41,556 nt of DNA from Ruminiclostridium sp. (GCA_017935365.1 JAGBHT010000022.1:1-41556), one strand, 5' to 3'. Shown: positions 17,685 through 27,378, counted from the first letter of the stretch. Numbers and translations: made by a program. Notes: a model not told the origin generated them from the sequence alone.

Positions 17685-17937
17685 TATACATTTTGTAATT
17701 TCACAAAAGTATATACCGATTGTTATCGCAATTTGGCGGAAAATATCGTAAATCCGCATTAAAAGGTGACTTTTGCGCAGAATAACAGTTCCGCATAACA
17801 AAGCGAAATAGTACGGGAATCGATATACGCAACGTAATCTAAGTGGAGTTTTTTACGCAAAGTAAACATAAAGGCGATAGTGAAATTAGAGTTGTTCATA
17901 AAAATCGTTTTATAAGAAATCTGAAAGGGTGAAAGAT

Positions 17938-18624
17938 ATGTTTGAATGGTGGAATTCACTGGGGCTTACTATGCAGATATTTTATTGTATAGCAATACCC
18001 GCGACATTGATAATAGTAATACAGACTATACTGCTGATGATAGGAATAGGTCACGGCGGAGAGGGCGTTGAATTCAGTGACACGAGCGGAATTGACGGAC
18101 TTGATGTTCCCGATGTTTCCGATATATCGACCGATGTACCCGATATGCCGGGAGCGCACGCAATAGACGGCTGCGACCACACGGTAATAGGCGACGGTTC
18201 GAATCCGTCCGATTTCGGAACAATGCAACTTTTCACATTGCAGGGAATTATGACATTCCTTTGTGTGTTCGGCTGGGCAGGTGTTATCTGTACCTCGCTC
18301 GGACTTCACGTTGCGATATCTATAGTAATAGCACTGGTTCTGGGCTTCCTTGCAATGCTCGGCGTTGCGAAAGTGCTACAGCTTACTAAGAAGCTGACGC
18401 AGGACGGAAGTCTTGATATACGCAGACTGCTCGGCGAAAAGGGCAGGGTATATATTCCCGTTCCGCCAAATGAAAGCGGAGAGGGAAAGGTGACAATAGC
18501 GGCAGGAGAACGTTTTATTGAGCTTTCCGCAGTCACCGACGGTAACGAAGCAATCCCCACGGGAACGCAGGTGCGCATAATAGATGTGCGTGGCGATGTC
18601 GTGGCGGTTGAAAAGGATAAATAA
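17938..18624 (+). CDS. NfeD-like membrane protein (YuaF type)
   Basis: This 228-aa protein has an N-terminal membrane helix (about 12-37), an Asp-rich loop (DVPDVSDISTDVPDMPG), a pair of membrane helices (about 95-145) and a C-terminal OB-fold NfeD domain (GEKGRVYIPVPP, then GTQVRIIDVRGDVVAVE). It lacks the serine-protease domain of long NfeD proteins. NfeD proteins pair with flotillins in membrane microdomains, and the next gene is a flotillin. ATG at 17938 is preferred over GTG at 17929 because GAAAGGG at 17923-17929 is properly spaced from it. Confidence 0.88.
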   Translation: MFEWWNSLGLTMQIFYCIAIPATLIIVIQTILLMIGIGHGGEGVEFSDTSGIDGLDVPDVSDISTDVPDMPGAHAIDGCDHTVIGDGSNPSDFGTMQLFTLQGIMTFLCVFGWAGVICTSLGLHVAISIVIALVLGFLAMLGVAKVLQLTKKLTQDGSLDIRRLLGEKGRVYIPVPPNESGEGKVTIAAGERFIELSAVTDGNEAIPTGTQVRIIDVRGDVVAVEKDK

Positions 18625-18662
18625 GCAATAAAGCAATTTCTAAGTTACAGGAGGAAATATTC

Positions 18663-20048
18663 ATGCAACCCGAAATTTTAATCGCAATATGCGTGGCGGT
18701 AATCATCGTATTCGCATTATTAATGGGTATCTTATCAAGATACCGCAAGTGTCCCTCAGACAAGATACTTGTTATCTACGGTAAAGTCGGAAGCGACAAG
18801 AACGGTCAGACGAGAAGTGCTAAGTGCGTACACGGCGGTGCGGCATTCATTATGCCTATTATCCAGTCGTACCAGTTCATGGACTTAACGCCTATATCGA
18901 TAAACGTTGATCTTAAGAATGCACTTTCAAAGCAGAATATCCGTGTTGACGTTCCCTCAAGATTTACGGTAGGTATTTCGACAGAACCCGGTATAATGCA
19001 GAATGCCGCAGAGCGTCTGCTCGGACTTAAAATGAACGAGATACAGGAACTCGCAAAGGATATAATCTTCGGTCAGTTACGTCTTGTAGTTGCTACTATG
19101 GAGATTGAGGAGATCAACAATGACCGTGACAAGTTCCTTGTTGCGGTATCAAACAACGTTGAGATCGAGCTTAAGAAAATAGGTCTTCGTCTTATCAACG
19201 TTAACGTAACCGATATCAACGATGAATCGGGATATATCGAAGCGCTCGGTAAAGAAGCTGCTGCAAAGGCTATCAACGACGCGAAGAAGTCGGTTGCCGA
19301 AAAGGACCGTGACGGTGAGATCGGTCAGGCTAACGCACAGCGTGACCAGCGTATTCAGGTCGCTGCCGCAAACGCTCTTGCTATCAAGGGTGAGAACGAG
19401 TCCAAGATTGAGGTCGCTCAGTCTGAGGCTTTAAGACGTGAAAAGGAAGCGGAATCAATGCGTCTTGCTACAGCCGCAGAAGCTGTTCAGGCAGCTAAGG
19501 CAAAGGAAGAAGCCTACATAGCACAGCAGCAGGCAGAACAGACCCGTGCCGCCCTTGAAACCGCAACTCAGCAGGCGGATATAATCGTTAAGGCTAAGAT
19601 TGCCAAGGAGCAGGCTGAGATCGAGGCAGAGGCAAAGGCAGAGGTTGCACGCCGTACCGCAAAGGGTGAGGCTGACGCTCTGTTTGCAAAGATGGAAGCA
19701 CAGGCACGAGGCGCTCAGGAGATACTCGTAAAGCAGGCTGACGGTATGAGAGAGCTTGTAAATGCCGCAGGCGGAAACGCAGACAGTGCAATCAAGCTGA
19801 TTCTTGCAAACAATATGGAAGAGTTGATGAAGATACAGGTAGAAGCTATCAAGAACATCAAGATAGACAAGGTAACCGTTTGGGACGGTGGCTCAAATGG
19901 CGAAAACGGCAAGACCGCCACAGCCGACTTTATCAGCGGTATAATGAAAGCTATTCCGCCTATGGGTGAAATGTTCAACCAGGCAGGCATGGAGCTTCCC
20001 AAGTTCTTAGGCGAAAAAATCGACGGTCCCAAAACCCTCGACAGCTAA
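18663..20048 (+). CDS. floT: Flotillin (SPFH domain protein)
   Basis: This 461-aa protein has one N-terminal membrane helix (residues about 4-24), an SPFH domain with VHGGAAFIMPIIQSY and GLKMNEIQELAKDIIFGQLR, then a long Ala/Glu/Lys coiled coil with many EA/AKA repeats (about 205-375) and a short C-terminus. This is the YuaG/FloT architecture that scaffolds membrane microdomains. A GGAGGAA site precedes the ATG at 18663. It is the second gene of the NfeD-flotillin operon (38-base gap), which ends at the hairpin at 20387-20420 after a structured repeat region. Confidence 0.95.
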   Translation: MQPEILIAICVAVIIVFALLMGILSRYRKCPSDKILVIYGKVGSDKNGQTRSAKCVHGGAAFIMPIIQSYQFMDLTPISINVDLKNALSKQNIRVDVPSRFTVGISTEPGIMQNAAERLLGLKMNEIQELAKDIIFGQLRLVVATMEIEEINNDRDKFLVAVSNNVEIELKKIGLRLINVNVTDINDESGYIEALGKEAAAKAINDAKKSVAEKDRDGEIGQANAQRDQRIQVAAANALAIKGENESKIEVAQSEALRREKEAESMRLATAAEAVQAAKAKEEAYIAQQQAEQTRAALETATQQADIIVKAKIAKEQAEIEAEAKAEVARRTAKGEADALFAKMEAQARGAQEILVKQADGMRELVNAAGGNADSAIKLILANNMEELMKIQVEAIKNIKIDKVTVWDGGSNGENGKTATADFISGIMKAIPPMGEMFNQAGMELPKFLGEKIDGPKTLDS

Positions 20049-20421
20049 GTGTGCGGCTGTGAGCCGCCTCAAATTCCGCCTGCGGCTGTGAGCCGCTTCA
20101 AATTCCGACCTTTTTAAAGGTTGGTGCGTTATTGAGGTTAGCGAACGGTCGGGAATAAACAAAGCAGTAATTGCAGATAAGCGGACGGCAATGTGCCGTT
20201 TCAAATTCCGCCTTTAATACTGTTGCAGTACAGATTAGGATAGCGAAACGGCGGGATTACACAAAGCAATAATCAATATAAAATAAAGCGGGCGGCTGTG
20301 AGCCGCTTCAAATTCCGACCTTTTTAAAGGTTGGTGCGTTATTGAGGTTAGCGAACGGTCGGGAATAAACAAAGCGTTAATTAATAAAAGCGGTCACGGC
20401 GGCAAGCTGTGACCGCTTTTG
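20049..20421 (+). repeat. Tandem structured repeat, period about 105 nt
   Basis: TCAAATTCCG recurs at 20069, 20098, 20201 and 20308. Full units at 20098-20200, 20201-20307 and 20308-20420 each hold an inner pair of arms (CCGACC/GGTCGG, CCGCC/GGCGG, CCGACC/GGTCGG), then ACAAAGC, then a GC-rich hairpin. Units 1 and 3 share 84 identical bases (20082-20165 and 20292-20375, offset 210). Confidence 0.85.
20387..20420 (+). terminator. Terminator of the NfeD-flotillin operon
   Basis: AAAAGCGGTCAC (20387-20398) pairs with GTGACCGCTTTT (20409-20420), a perfect 12-bp stem ending in T. Confidence 0.85.
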
Positions 20422-20455
20422 CATAATATCAAAATTCGATATTGAAAGGCTTACT

Positions 20456-21184
20456 ATGGAACGCAGTCATATAGACGTGAGATTTGCTTATGAATATGGC
20501 GATAAATCGCTTCCGAAAATAAAAGAGCTTGTTTCTGAAAAACCGGACAGCCAAAAGAAAATAATACTGGAATATCTGAGAGAGCATTGTGTAATCTGCT
20601 GTCCCGGTACAGAGCGTGACATTATAAATCCCGACGAAATTATCGGTTACGGAAACATCTATTCGGATGGGCTGTACTACTGGACTGATGTTTTTACAAA
20701 TTATGTAGACAAATACAATGTTCCTGTTCCGGCTGAATTCAGAAAGCGTATAATGAGCAATTACGAGTCAAGACGTAAACGTCATATGTTACTCAGAATG
20801 GTGAACCGTCTCGAAATATACAATGAGGCGTCTTATGACAAACGGTACAGAGTGTGTATTCACAGAAACGGTCTTATTGAATACAGAGATTTGTTCCAAA
20901 GCAATGATGACATTCTGTTTCGGATAAATAAAGAAACGGCAGGTCATATTATTAACCCGGCGGCTTCTGAATTGTTTTGCTATGATTCCGATAATCACGG
21001 TAAAGCACTTATTGACGGATACCACTGGAAACTGACTTTTATGCAAAACGAAAGAATCATTGATATAATCGAGGGAACAAACGGAGAGGATAACCGGAGA
21101 TATAATCAAATAAAGTCGGTAATAGAATTTGCGGAACGGTTTATTCCATATGACTTAGGTTCAGCTTATATGTGTATAAATTAA
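20456..21184 (+). CDS. Hypothetical protein of 242 aa
   Basis: A soluble, charged protein with CVICCPGTERD near residue 46, a basic patch ESRRKRH near 107 and an aromatic-rich second half. No membrane segment or family I recognise. ATG at 20456 has a GAAAGG site at 20444-20449. It stands alone, between the flotillin terminator and an XRE regulator. The 3' flank 21185-21323 has no gene. Confidence 0.7.
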   Translation: MERSHIDVRFAYEYGDKSLPKIKELVSEKPDSQKKIILEYLREHCVICCPGTERDIINPDEIIGYGNIYSDGLYYWTDVFTNYVDKYNVPVPAEFRKRIMSNYESRRKRHMLLRMVNRLEIYNEASYDKRYRVCIHRNGLIEYRDLFQSNDDILFRINKETAGHIINPAASELFCYDSDNHGKALIDGYHWKLTFMQNERIIDIIEGTNGEDNRRYNQIKSVIEFAERFIPYDLGSAYMCIN

Positions 21185-21323
21185 AAGCACTTTAGACTTC
21201 ATAATATATCAACAAAGTTCGATAAGCATCCGGCAATCACTCTCACTATAGTTGAATTCTTCTCAACAAACGAGCTATAGACAAATCTGCTGAAATCGAA
21301 TATTATTATAGCAGGAGCTCCAA

Positions 21324-22466
21324 ATGAACAGTACGGAGGAAAACACTATGCTAAATCTAGGGCTTAAACTTGGCGAAAACCTAAAGAAATTCCGATTACA
21401 GCGTGAGCTTACACAGGAACAGCTTGCTGATGTTCTAGGTGTGTCGGCACAGGCAGTGAGCCGCTGGGAGAACGGAACGACTTATCCCGATATAACGCTA
21501 TTGCCGACTATTGCGAGCTACTTTGAAATTACTCTTGACGAGCTTATGGAAATGGAGAATTGGAGGAGCGAGGAACAGCTAAAAGAATTGCTCGGACAGC
21601 TTGAAGAGAATGGCTCAAAGGGCTTGATCTATGAGAATATTCTGCTACTGCGTGATGCGGTAAAAACCTATCCTACAAATTATGAGCTTCAATTCAGGCT
21701 TGTCAATCAACTGGCATTCTGTGAATACAAAGACGGTCGGGGATTGTCCGAAGAAGAAAAAATCAGCTTCAATCGTGAGGCTGCCGAAATAGGAAATCGT
21801 ATTTTATCGCATTGCACAGACGGTGCGATTATTAACCAAACAACTCAGCAGCTTTGCTATATCTATTCAAGTCTCGGAGAAAAGGAAAAGGCGATTGAAT
21901 ACGCTAAGAAGCTTCCCAATATAGGATGTACCGATACAGTAGTTCTCGGGGATTTATATGAGGGAGAACAGCAGAAAACACATCTGAAACGTGCAATAAA
22001 GTGGTATACAAGTATATTTTGGTGTGCGTTAATAAATCTGGCTGACCTCGGATACAGGAATGAAACTATGTCCGATGCGGAAAGAATAGAAATAATGAAA
22101 AAGGCGCTTGCGATTCTTGAACTTGTATTTGATGACAGCGATTATCTTAATTACAGCGGTACAGTGTCAATTACGCATAGGTATATTGCTGATCTGGCTA
22201 TGTCTGAGGGCAATTATGAGCTCGCGTTATCAAGTCTTGAAAAAGCGGCTCAATTTGCTGTAATGTCAGATACGCTACCCGAAAATGCACGGCACACATC
22301 TCTGCTTGTAAATAATCTCGAATATGGTCCGTTCAATACTATCAAGAATTACGATTTCACGGACTGCAAGGAATTGTACGATAAAATGCAGGCGGACAGA
22401 TATAACGCTATCCGTGATGACAAGCGGTTTATTGCCGTTCTTGAGAAAATCGGCAGATATTGTTGA
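21324..22466 (+). CDS. XRE-family regulator with TPR-like C-terminal domain
   Basis: This 380-aa protein has an N-terminal helix-turn-helix (NLKKFRLQRELTQEQLADVLGVSAQAVSRWENGTTYPDI, residues about 18-57), followed by about 300 helical residues with TPR-like pairs (YSSLGEKEKAIEYAKKLP, MSEGNYELALSSLEKAAQ). This form is common in Clostridia, where the C-terminal half may sense a peptide or other ligand. Two starts are possible: ATG 21324 (GGAG at 21314) and ATG 21348 (GGAGG at 21335-21339). They differ by 8 residues. The target genes are not evident. Confidence 0.88.
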   Translation: MNSTEENTMLNLGLKLGENLKKFRLQRELTQEQLADVLGVSAQAVSRWENGTTYPDITLLPTIASYFEITLDELMEMENWRSEEQLKELLGQLEENGSKGLIYENILLLRDAVKTYPTNYELQFRLVNQLAFCEYKDGRGLSEEEKISFNREAAEIGNRILSHCTDGAIINQTTQQLCYIYSSLGEKEKAIEYAKKLPNIGCTDTVVLGDLYEGEQQKTHLKRAIKWYTSIFWCALINLADLGYRNETMSDAERIEIMKKALAILELVFDDSDYLNYSGTVSITHRYIADLAMSEGNYELALSSLEKAAQFAVMSDTLPENARHTSLLVNNLEYGPFNTIKNYDFTDCKELYDKMQADRYNAIRDDKRFIAVLEKIGRYC

Positions 22467-22492
22467 CAGTCCGAACAAAGAAGTAAAATATA

Positions 22493-22525
22493 ACGGGTAT
22501 CGGTAAAATGCCGATACCCGTTTTG
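22493..22525. terminator. Terminator between convergent genes
   Basis: ACGGGTATCGG (22493-22503) pairs with CCGATACCCGT (22511-22521), followed by T. It serves the rightward XRE gene and possibly the leftward asnB. Confidence 0.85.
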
Positions 22526-22530
22526 CATAT

Positions 22531-24372
22531 TTATTGCCTGTCGATTCTCACATCATACCGCCTGAGCCAATATTCTATCTGCAAGAGATATGCGAAGATC
22601 TGCGGCGAGGTCATAAGCTGACCGTACCAATTTCCCTCAAACAGTGTCGGATCGTCGCACAGCCGTAACAGCTTTTCACGGCTGACGATCTCGGTCAGCC
22701 TGCAATCATTGTCGGCAAGCACTGCCCTCATTCTGCGGATAACCTCGGCAAGATAGGTCGGGTTGTGGGTCTTCGGGTATGGAGATTTCTTGCGCCACAG
22801 TACATCGTCGGGCAGTATGCCTTTCATAGCACGGCGGACAATGCCTTTCTCCCTGCCGCCTGCCGCCTTTATCTTCCACGGAATATTGAAAGCATAACGT
22901 GCAATCCTGTGGTCGCAGAACGGCACTCTGACCTCCAGCCCGTGAGCCATACTCATTCTGTCCTTGCGGTCGAGCAGGCATTGCATAAACCAATGGAAAT
23001 TAAGCATGAACATCTCACGCATACGTCTGTCCTTGCGACTGTCGGTATCAAGATATTCGGTGTTTTTCAGTGTTTCGTTACAGCAGGAGTTGACGTAATC
23101 CTCAGGGTCGATATCGCCGAGAATGCCGTCGCAAAGCAGATCCGCACGGGATAGGGTCGAGCAAGCCCACGGAAAGCCCGGTTTGTAGAGAATTTCCTCG
23201 TTGTGGTACCAGGGATAGCCGCCGAAAATTTCATCGGCGCACTCGCCGCTCAGCGCAACGGTGAAATTCTGCTTGATTGACTTACAGAAGAGGTACAGTG
23301 AACTGTCCACATCTGCCATTCCGGGCAGATCGCGGGCGTAGGTTGACAGTTCCAGCGCATCGGTCAGAGCGGGGGTATCAACCTCAACATTTATATGCTT
23401 GGAGCCGATGAACGCTGACATTTCCCGTATCCACGGTGCGTCCATATCGGGCTGGAATTTACTGCTGTGGAAGTTCTTGTCGTTATCCTTATAGTCGATA
23501 GAATAGGTGGTGAGCTGTCTGCCGTTCTGCTCAAATTCTTTGGCGGCGACTGCGCTTATGATACTACTGTCAAGACCTCCCGAAAGCATGGTGCAAAGCG
23601 GAACATCGCTGACAAGTTGTCTTTTTATCGCATCGGTCAGTAGGTAGGCTATATGCTGCTCGGTTTCCTCGACGCTTTCCTTATGCGGCAGGGCATGGAG
23701 CAACCAGTAGGTGCGCTTTCTGAGCCCGCATCGGCAGTACATGGCGCACTCGGCAGGACGAAGTTCCCTGATACCTTTGAATACGCCGCTTCCGGGCTTT
23801 CGGGCAGGACCTAAAAGCATTATCTGAGCTATACCGTCACGGTCGATGACAGGCTCGATCATCGGGTGGGCGAGGAGTGTTTTTATTTCGGACGCGAAGA
23901 TGAGCCCGCCTGCGTATTCATAGTAAAACAGCGGCTTCACGCCGATACGGTCACGGGCAAGGAAGAGTTGCTTTTCTTTTTCCTGCCATATGGCAAACGC
24001 ATATATTCCGTTGAGCTTGTCAAGGCAGGCTTCACCCCAGGTGATATAGGCGTTCAGCAGTACTTCGGTATCGCTTGCCGTTGTAAATGATACGCCTGCG
24101 GATTCAAGCTCCGAGCGGATCTCGGCGGTGTTGTACAGCTCGCCGTTATAGACGACAGTAAAACTGTCAAGTGCTGTTTTACGGGTCATCGGCTGACCGC
24201 CGCCGGCAGGGTCTATAACACTCAGACGGCGGTGGGCAAGCGCACAGTTATCATCAGTGTAGAAACCGCCGCTGTCCGGCCCTCTCGGTACCATTGTCTG
24301 CGCCATTCTGCGCATTATTGCGGTGCTGTCGCAGAGCCTGCGGCAATCTACCCATCCTGCTATCCCACACAT
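22531..24372 (-). CDS. asnB: Asparagine synthase (glutamine-hydrolysing)
   Basis: A 613-aa protein that makes asparagine from aspartate, glutamine and ATP. It starts MCGIAGW, which puts the catalytic cysteine at position 2 after Met removal, as class II glutaminases need. For that reason I start it at ATG 24372 and not at the in-frame TTG three bases earlier. GAGGTG is at 24380-24385. The glutaminase domain has RGPDSGG, YNGELYN and ASDTEVLL. The synthase domain has the PP-loop SGGLDS at residues 264-269 and ECADEIFGGYPWY. It is intact and monocistronic. Some AsnB-like proteins modify other substrates, but the full motif set supports synthase. Confidence 0.94.
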   Translation of the reverse strand: MCGIAGWVDCRRLCDSTAIMRRMAQTMVPRGPDSGGFYTDDNCALAHRRLSVIDPAGGGQPMTRKTALDSFTVVYNGELYNTAEIRSELESAGVSFTTASDTEVLLNAYITWGEACLDKLNGIYAFAIWQEKEKQLFLARDRIGVKPLFYYEYAGGLIFASEIKTLLAHPMIEPVIDRDGIAQIMLLGPARKPGSGVFKGIRELRPAECAMYCRCGLRKRTYWLLHALPHKESVEETEQHIAYLLTDAIKRQLVSDVPLCTMLSGGLDSSIISAVAAKEFEQNGRQLTTYSIDYKDNDKNFHSSKFQPDMDAPWIREMSAFIGSKHINVEVDTPALTDALELSTYARDLPGMADVDSSLYLFCKSIKQNFTVALSGECADEIFGGYPWYHNEEILYKPGFPWACSTLSRADLLCDGILGDIDPEDYVNSCCNETLKNTEYLDTDSRKDRRMREMFMLNFHWFMQCLLDRKDRMSMAHGLEVRVPFCDHRIARYAFNIPWKIKAAGGREKGIVRRAMKGILPDDVLWRKKSPYPKTHNPTYLAEVIRRMRAVLADNDCRLTEIVSREKLLRLCDDPTLFEGNWYGQLMTSPQIFAYLLQIEYWLRRYDVRIDRQ

Positions 24373-24375
24373 CAA

Positions 24376-24746
24376 AAATCACCTCATTATGTAGATTATG
24401 GCATATTATGGCTGATACAAGAGTAGTATATGCCGGGGAATTTGTTTCTGTGAATATTAAATACAGGCTGTTGCAAAAGTGTTTATGGATAACACAGTCT
24501 GAAAAAATTGCACTATTATTAAATCTTAAACTTGTAGTGCCGCTTTGTTGTCTGCTCTAACGAAGAAAAGCATAGTCAAAATAACCGCAACGACAAATCC
24601 GCATTGACACATTGTTGTAAGGAAAAACCTTAACCAATTTAATGCCAAAATGGCTTTGCAATGCGGCTTTGATACAAGTTTTCAGGCAGTACGGACAAGG
24701 CGCGGAAATATCTTTTTAAAAAACAAAAAATTTTTTCAAAAACCCC
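24376..24746. other. Intergenic region between divergent asnB and GH31 gene
   Basis: About 370 bases before the GH31 promoter. They should hold the asnB promoter, but no clear boxes are seen. No T-box, tRNA or small gene recognised. Confidence 0.5.
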
Positions 24747-24797
24747 TTGATTTTTGTAAATTTATATGTTAGAATAAACGACAGGTAAACGATTACA
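24747..24797 (+). promoter_or_regulatory. GH31 promoter with LacI-type operator
   Basis: TTGATT (24747-24752), a 17-bp spacer and TAGAAT (24770-24775) form the promoter. GTAAACGATTAC (24785-24796), a GTAA-CG-TTAC LacI-family-like site, lies just downstream of the start. The core AAACGATTACA (24787-24797) is also at the GH3 promoter (35249-35259). Confidence 0.75.
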
Positions 24798-24907
24798 CAG
24801 TGTTTCGGATAACAGTCGGGCTAAGGCACAGACAGTGCGCGCAGGCAGGGCTGAGATCGGAAAGCGACGCTGACGTATTACCGCCTTATTAACCGGGGAG
24901 ATCCCGT

Positions 24908-24967
24908 ATGAAAAGTAAATTTTGGCGGATGTGTGACCGCCGTTTTCAAGTGAAAGGAAAGGTATAA
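24908..24967 (+). CDS. Possible 19-aa leader peptide upstream of GH31
   Basis: ATG at 24908 has a GGGGAG site at 24895-24900. The frame reads MKSKFWRMCDRRFQVKGKV and stops at 24965-24967, three bases before the GH31 ATG, and the GH31 ribosome site lies inside it. Translational coupling is possible. It could also be chance. Confidence 0.35.
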   Translation: MKSKFWRMCDRRFQVKGKV

Positions 24968-24970
24968 TCT

Positions 24971-27286
24971 ATGAAGTATTCAGACGGTTTCTGGATGAAC
25001 AAGTCGGGCTACGACGTAAACTATGCAACTCAGATCTATGAGGTAAAGGCTACCGACAACTCGATAACTGTATATGCCACCAACCAGTGGATAGGCAACA
25101 GAGGTATGACACTCGGCGGTCCTGTTCTGGAGATCACATTTACATCTACTCTTGTCGATTCTATCAAGGTAACGATCGAGCATTACAAGGGCACTGTAAA
25201 GAAGGGTCCCGATTTCACATTATATGAAGACGCAAACTTCAAGCCTGTTATCAACGAAAAGGACGAGTACTGGGAGCTTGTTTCAAACAAGACTTCTGTA
25301 AGAATAGGCAAGGCAGGCGGCGCTTGGGACATCAAGTACTTCTATGACGGCAAGCTCCTTACCAAGGAAGGCTGGAGAACAACAAGCTACATAGAAGAAC
25401 AGCCCTGGCTCACAGACTACCGTATGGAAGGCACAAAGGCTGAGCGTTTCTACGCTCACGCATCTACAGACGAGCCTGCAAGAATCAGAGAGATGCTCAA
25501 CATCTCTGTAGGCGAGTACATCTACGGCTTCGGCGAGAAGTTCTCTACATTCGTAAAGAACGGTCAGACTGTAGAAGTATGGAACAACGACGGCGGTACC
25601 TGCTCAGAGCAGACATACAAGTCGATTCCTTTCTATGTTTCATCAAGAAACTACGGTGTATTTGTAAATCACCCCGAGAACGTTACATTTGAAGTTGCAA
25701 GCGAAACAGTTTCAAAAGTTGCTTTCTCAGTTCAGGGCGAGAGAATGGAATACTTCGTAATGGGCGGTAAGACAATAGCTGACGTACTCGGCGTTTACAC
25801 AACACTGACAGGTAAGCCCGCACTTCCTCCCGCATATACATTCGGTCTGTGGCTGACAACATCATTCACAACAAACTACGATGAAGAAACAGTATCGTTC
25901 TTCATCGACGAAATGGCAAGACGTGATATTCCTCTGGAAGTATTCCACTTCGACTGCTTCTGGATGAAGGAATTCAACTGGTGCGACTTCACATGGGATA
26001 AGAGAATGTTCCCCGATCCCAAGGCTATGCTCGCACGTCTTAAGGAAAAGAAGGTCGAGATCTGCGTATGGATCAACCCCTATATTGCTCAGCAGTCATC
26101 ACTGTTTGACGAGGGCGTAAAGAACGGCTACTTCATCAAGAAGACTGACGGCGGTGTATTCCAGTGCGATATGTGGCAGCCCGGTATGGCTATCGTTGAC
26201 TTTACAAATCCTGAGGCTTGCAAGTGGTACAAGTCAAAGCTGAGAGTTCTGTGCGAGATGGGCGTTGACGCATTCAAGACAGACTTCGGCGAGAGAATCC
26301 CGACAGCAGGCGTTGTATACAGCGACGGTTCTGATCCTTACAGAATGCACAACTACTACACATACCTCTACAACAAGTGCGTATTTGAGGTACTTGAAGA
26401 ATATTACGGCAAGGACAAGGCTTGTCTGTTCGCACGTTCCGCAACAGTCGGCGGTCAGCAGTTCCCTGTACACTGGGGCGGCGACTGCTTCAGCCAGTAC
26501 GAATCAATGGCTGAAACACTCCGCGGCGGTCTTTCACTCTGCTTATCAGGTTTCGGTTACTTCAGCCACGATATTTCAGGCTTTGAGGCTACAGGTTCTC
26601 CCGACTTATACAAGAGATGGTCTGCATTCGGTCTTATGTCTTCACACTCAAGACTTCACGGCAACAGCTCATACAGAGTACCGTGGAACTTTGATGAAGA
26701 GGCTTGCGATGTTCTCCGTCACTTCACAAAGCTCAAGGGTTGCTTAATGCCTTATCTGTTCGCTAACGCAGTAAAGGCTCACGAAAAGGGCGTTCCTATG
26801 ATGAGAGCTATGGTTATGGAATACAGCGATGATCCCGCTTGCTTACCTCTTGACAGACAGTATATGTTCGGTGATAACCTGCTTATCGCTCCTGTATTCA
26901 ACGAAGAGGGTACAGCTCAGTTCTATCTGCCAAAGGGCAAGTGGACCGATATCCAGACAGGCGAGGTTCTCGAGGGCGGCAACTGGTACGACAAGAAGTA
27001 CGACTACTTCTCAATGGGTATGTACGCTAAGCCCAACAGCATCATTGCTTACGGTAACTTCGAGCGTAACTTTGCATATGACTATGTAGAGGGTGCAAAG
27101 CTCGTTATCTATCAGCTTGAGGACGGCAAGAATACTCAGTGCAAGATCTACGATAAGGAAGCTAAGCTTGAGCTTACTGTTATGGCTGAAAGAAACGGTG
27201 ATACGATCACTGTTACTCACACAGCTACAGACAAGCACTTCACTGTTGAAAGCGCTGAAGGCTTGAAGGTAGTTATAAACAAGTAA
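24971..27286 (+). CDS. Glycoside hydrolase family 31, alpha-xylosidase-like
   Basis: This 771-aa protein has no signal peptide, so it acts in the cytoplasm. It has an N-terminal beta-sandwich, a (beta/alpha)8 barrel with the nucleophile Asp438 in KTDFGER and the acid/base Asp505 in HWGGDCFSQY, and C-terminal beta domains. KTDFGE and WGGDC are typical of YicI-type alpha-xylosidases, which release xylose from the non-reducing end of xyloglucan oligosaccharides. Alpha-glucosidase remains possible. Codon use is strongly biased, suggesting high expression. The start ATG 24971 follows GAAAGGAAAGG. It shares an operator with the GH3 gene, so both probably respond to the same sugar. Confidence 0.92.
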   Translation: MKYSDGFWMNKSGYDVNYATQIYEVKATDNSITVYATNQWIGNRGMTLGGPVLEITFTSTLVDSIKVTIEHYKGTVKKGPDFTLYEDANFKPVINEKDEYWELVSNKTSVRIGKAGGAWDIKYFYDGKLLTKEGWRTTSYIEEQPWLTDYRMEGTKAERFYAHASTDEPARIREMLNISVGEYIYGFGEKFSTFVKNGQTVEVWNNDGGTCSEQTYKSIPFYVSSRNYGVFVNHPENVTFEVASETVSKVAFSVQGERMEYFVMGGKTIADVLGVYTTLTGKPALPPAYTFGLWLTTSFTTNYDEETVSFFIDEMARRDIPLEVFHFDCFWMKEFNWCDFTWDKRMFPDPKAMLARLKEKKVEICVWINPYIAQQSSLFDEGVKNGYFIKKTDGGVFQCDMWQPGMAIVDFTNPEACKWYKSKLRVLCEMGVDAFKTDFGERIPTAGVVYSDGSDPYRMHNYYTYLYNKCVFEVLEEYYGKDKACLFARSATVGGQQFPVHWGGDCFSQYESMAETLRGGLSLCLSGFGYFSHDISGFEATGSPDLYKRWSAFGLMSSHSRLHGNSSYRVPWNFDEEACDVLRHFTKLKGCLMPYLFANAVKAHEKGVPMMRAMVMEYSDDPACLPLDRQYMFGDNLLIAPVFNEEGTAQFYLPKGKWTDIQTGEVLEGGNWYDKKYDYFSMGMYAKPNSIIAYGNFERNFAYDYVEGAKLVIYQLEDGKNTQCKIYDKEAKLELTVMAERNGDTITVTHTATDKHFTVESAEGLKVVINK

Positions 27287-27295
27287 ATATTAATG

Positions 27296-27331
27296 ATGCC
27301 TCCGTGTCACTGAGATGCGGAGGCATTTTTT
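27296..27331 (+). terminator. Terminator of the GH31 gene
   Basis: ATGCCTCCG (27296-27304) pairs with CGGAGGCAT (27318-27326), followed by a T run. Confidence 0.85.
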
Positions 27332-27349
27332 ATCGGTTGAAACGGCGGC

Positions 27350-27378
27350 TTGACAGTGTATTAAAAGAGTTCTATAAT
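27350..27378 (+). promoter_or_regulatory. Promoter of the M29 aminopeptidase gene
   Basis: TTGACA (27350-27355), a 17-bp spacer and TATAAT (27373-27378), 87 bases before the ATG. Confidence 0.85.

Noticed and set aside
17685..17922. Possible regulatory RNA before the NfeD gene
   Set aside because: Only AT-rich sequence with no strong hairpin or known motif visible.
22531..24375. T-box or amino-acid leader upstream of asnB
   Set aside because: No GGGTGGNACCGCG-type T-box sequence on the minus strand upstream of the start.
24838..24890. GGGCTGAGATCGG resembles the start of a TPP riboswitch before GH31
   Set aside because: The downstream conserved part (CCTGATCTGGATAATGCCAGCG type) is absent, and the gene has no thiamine link.
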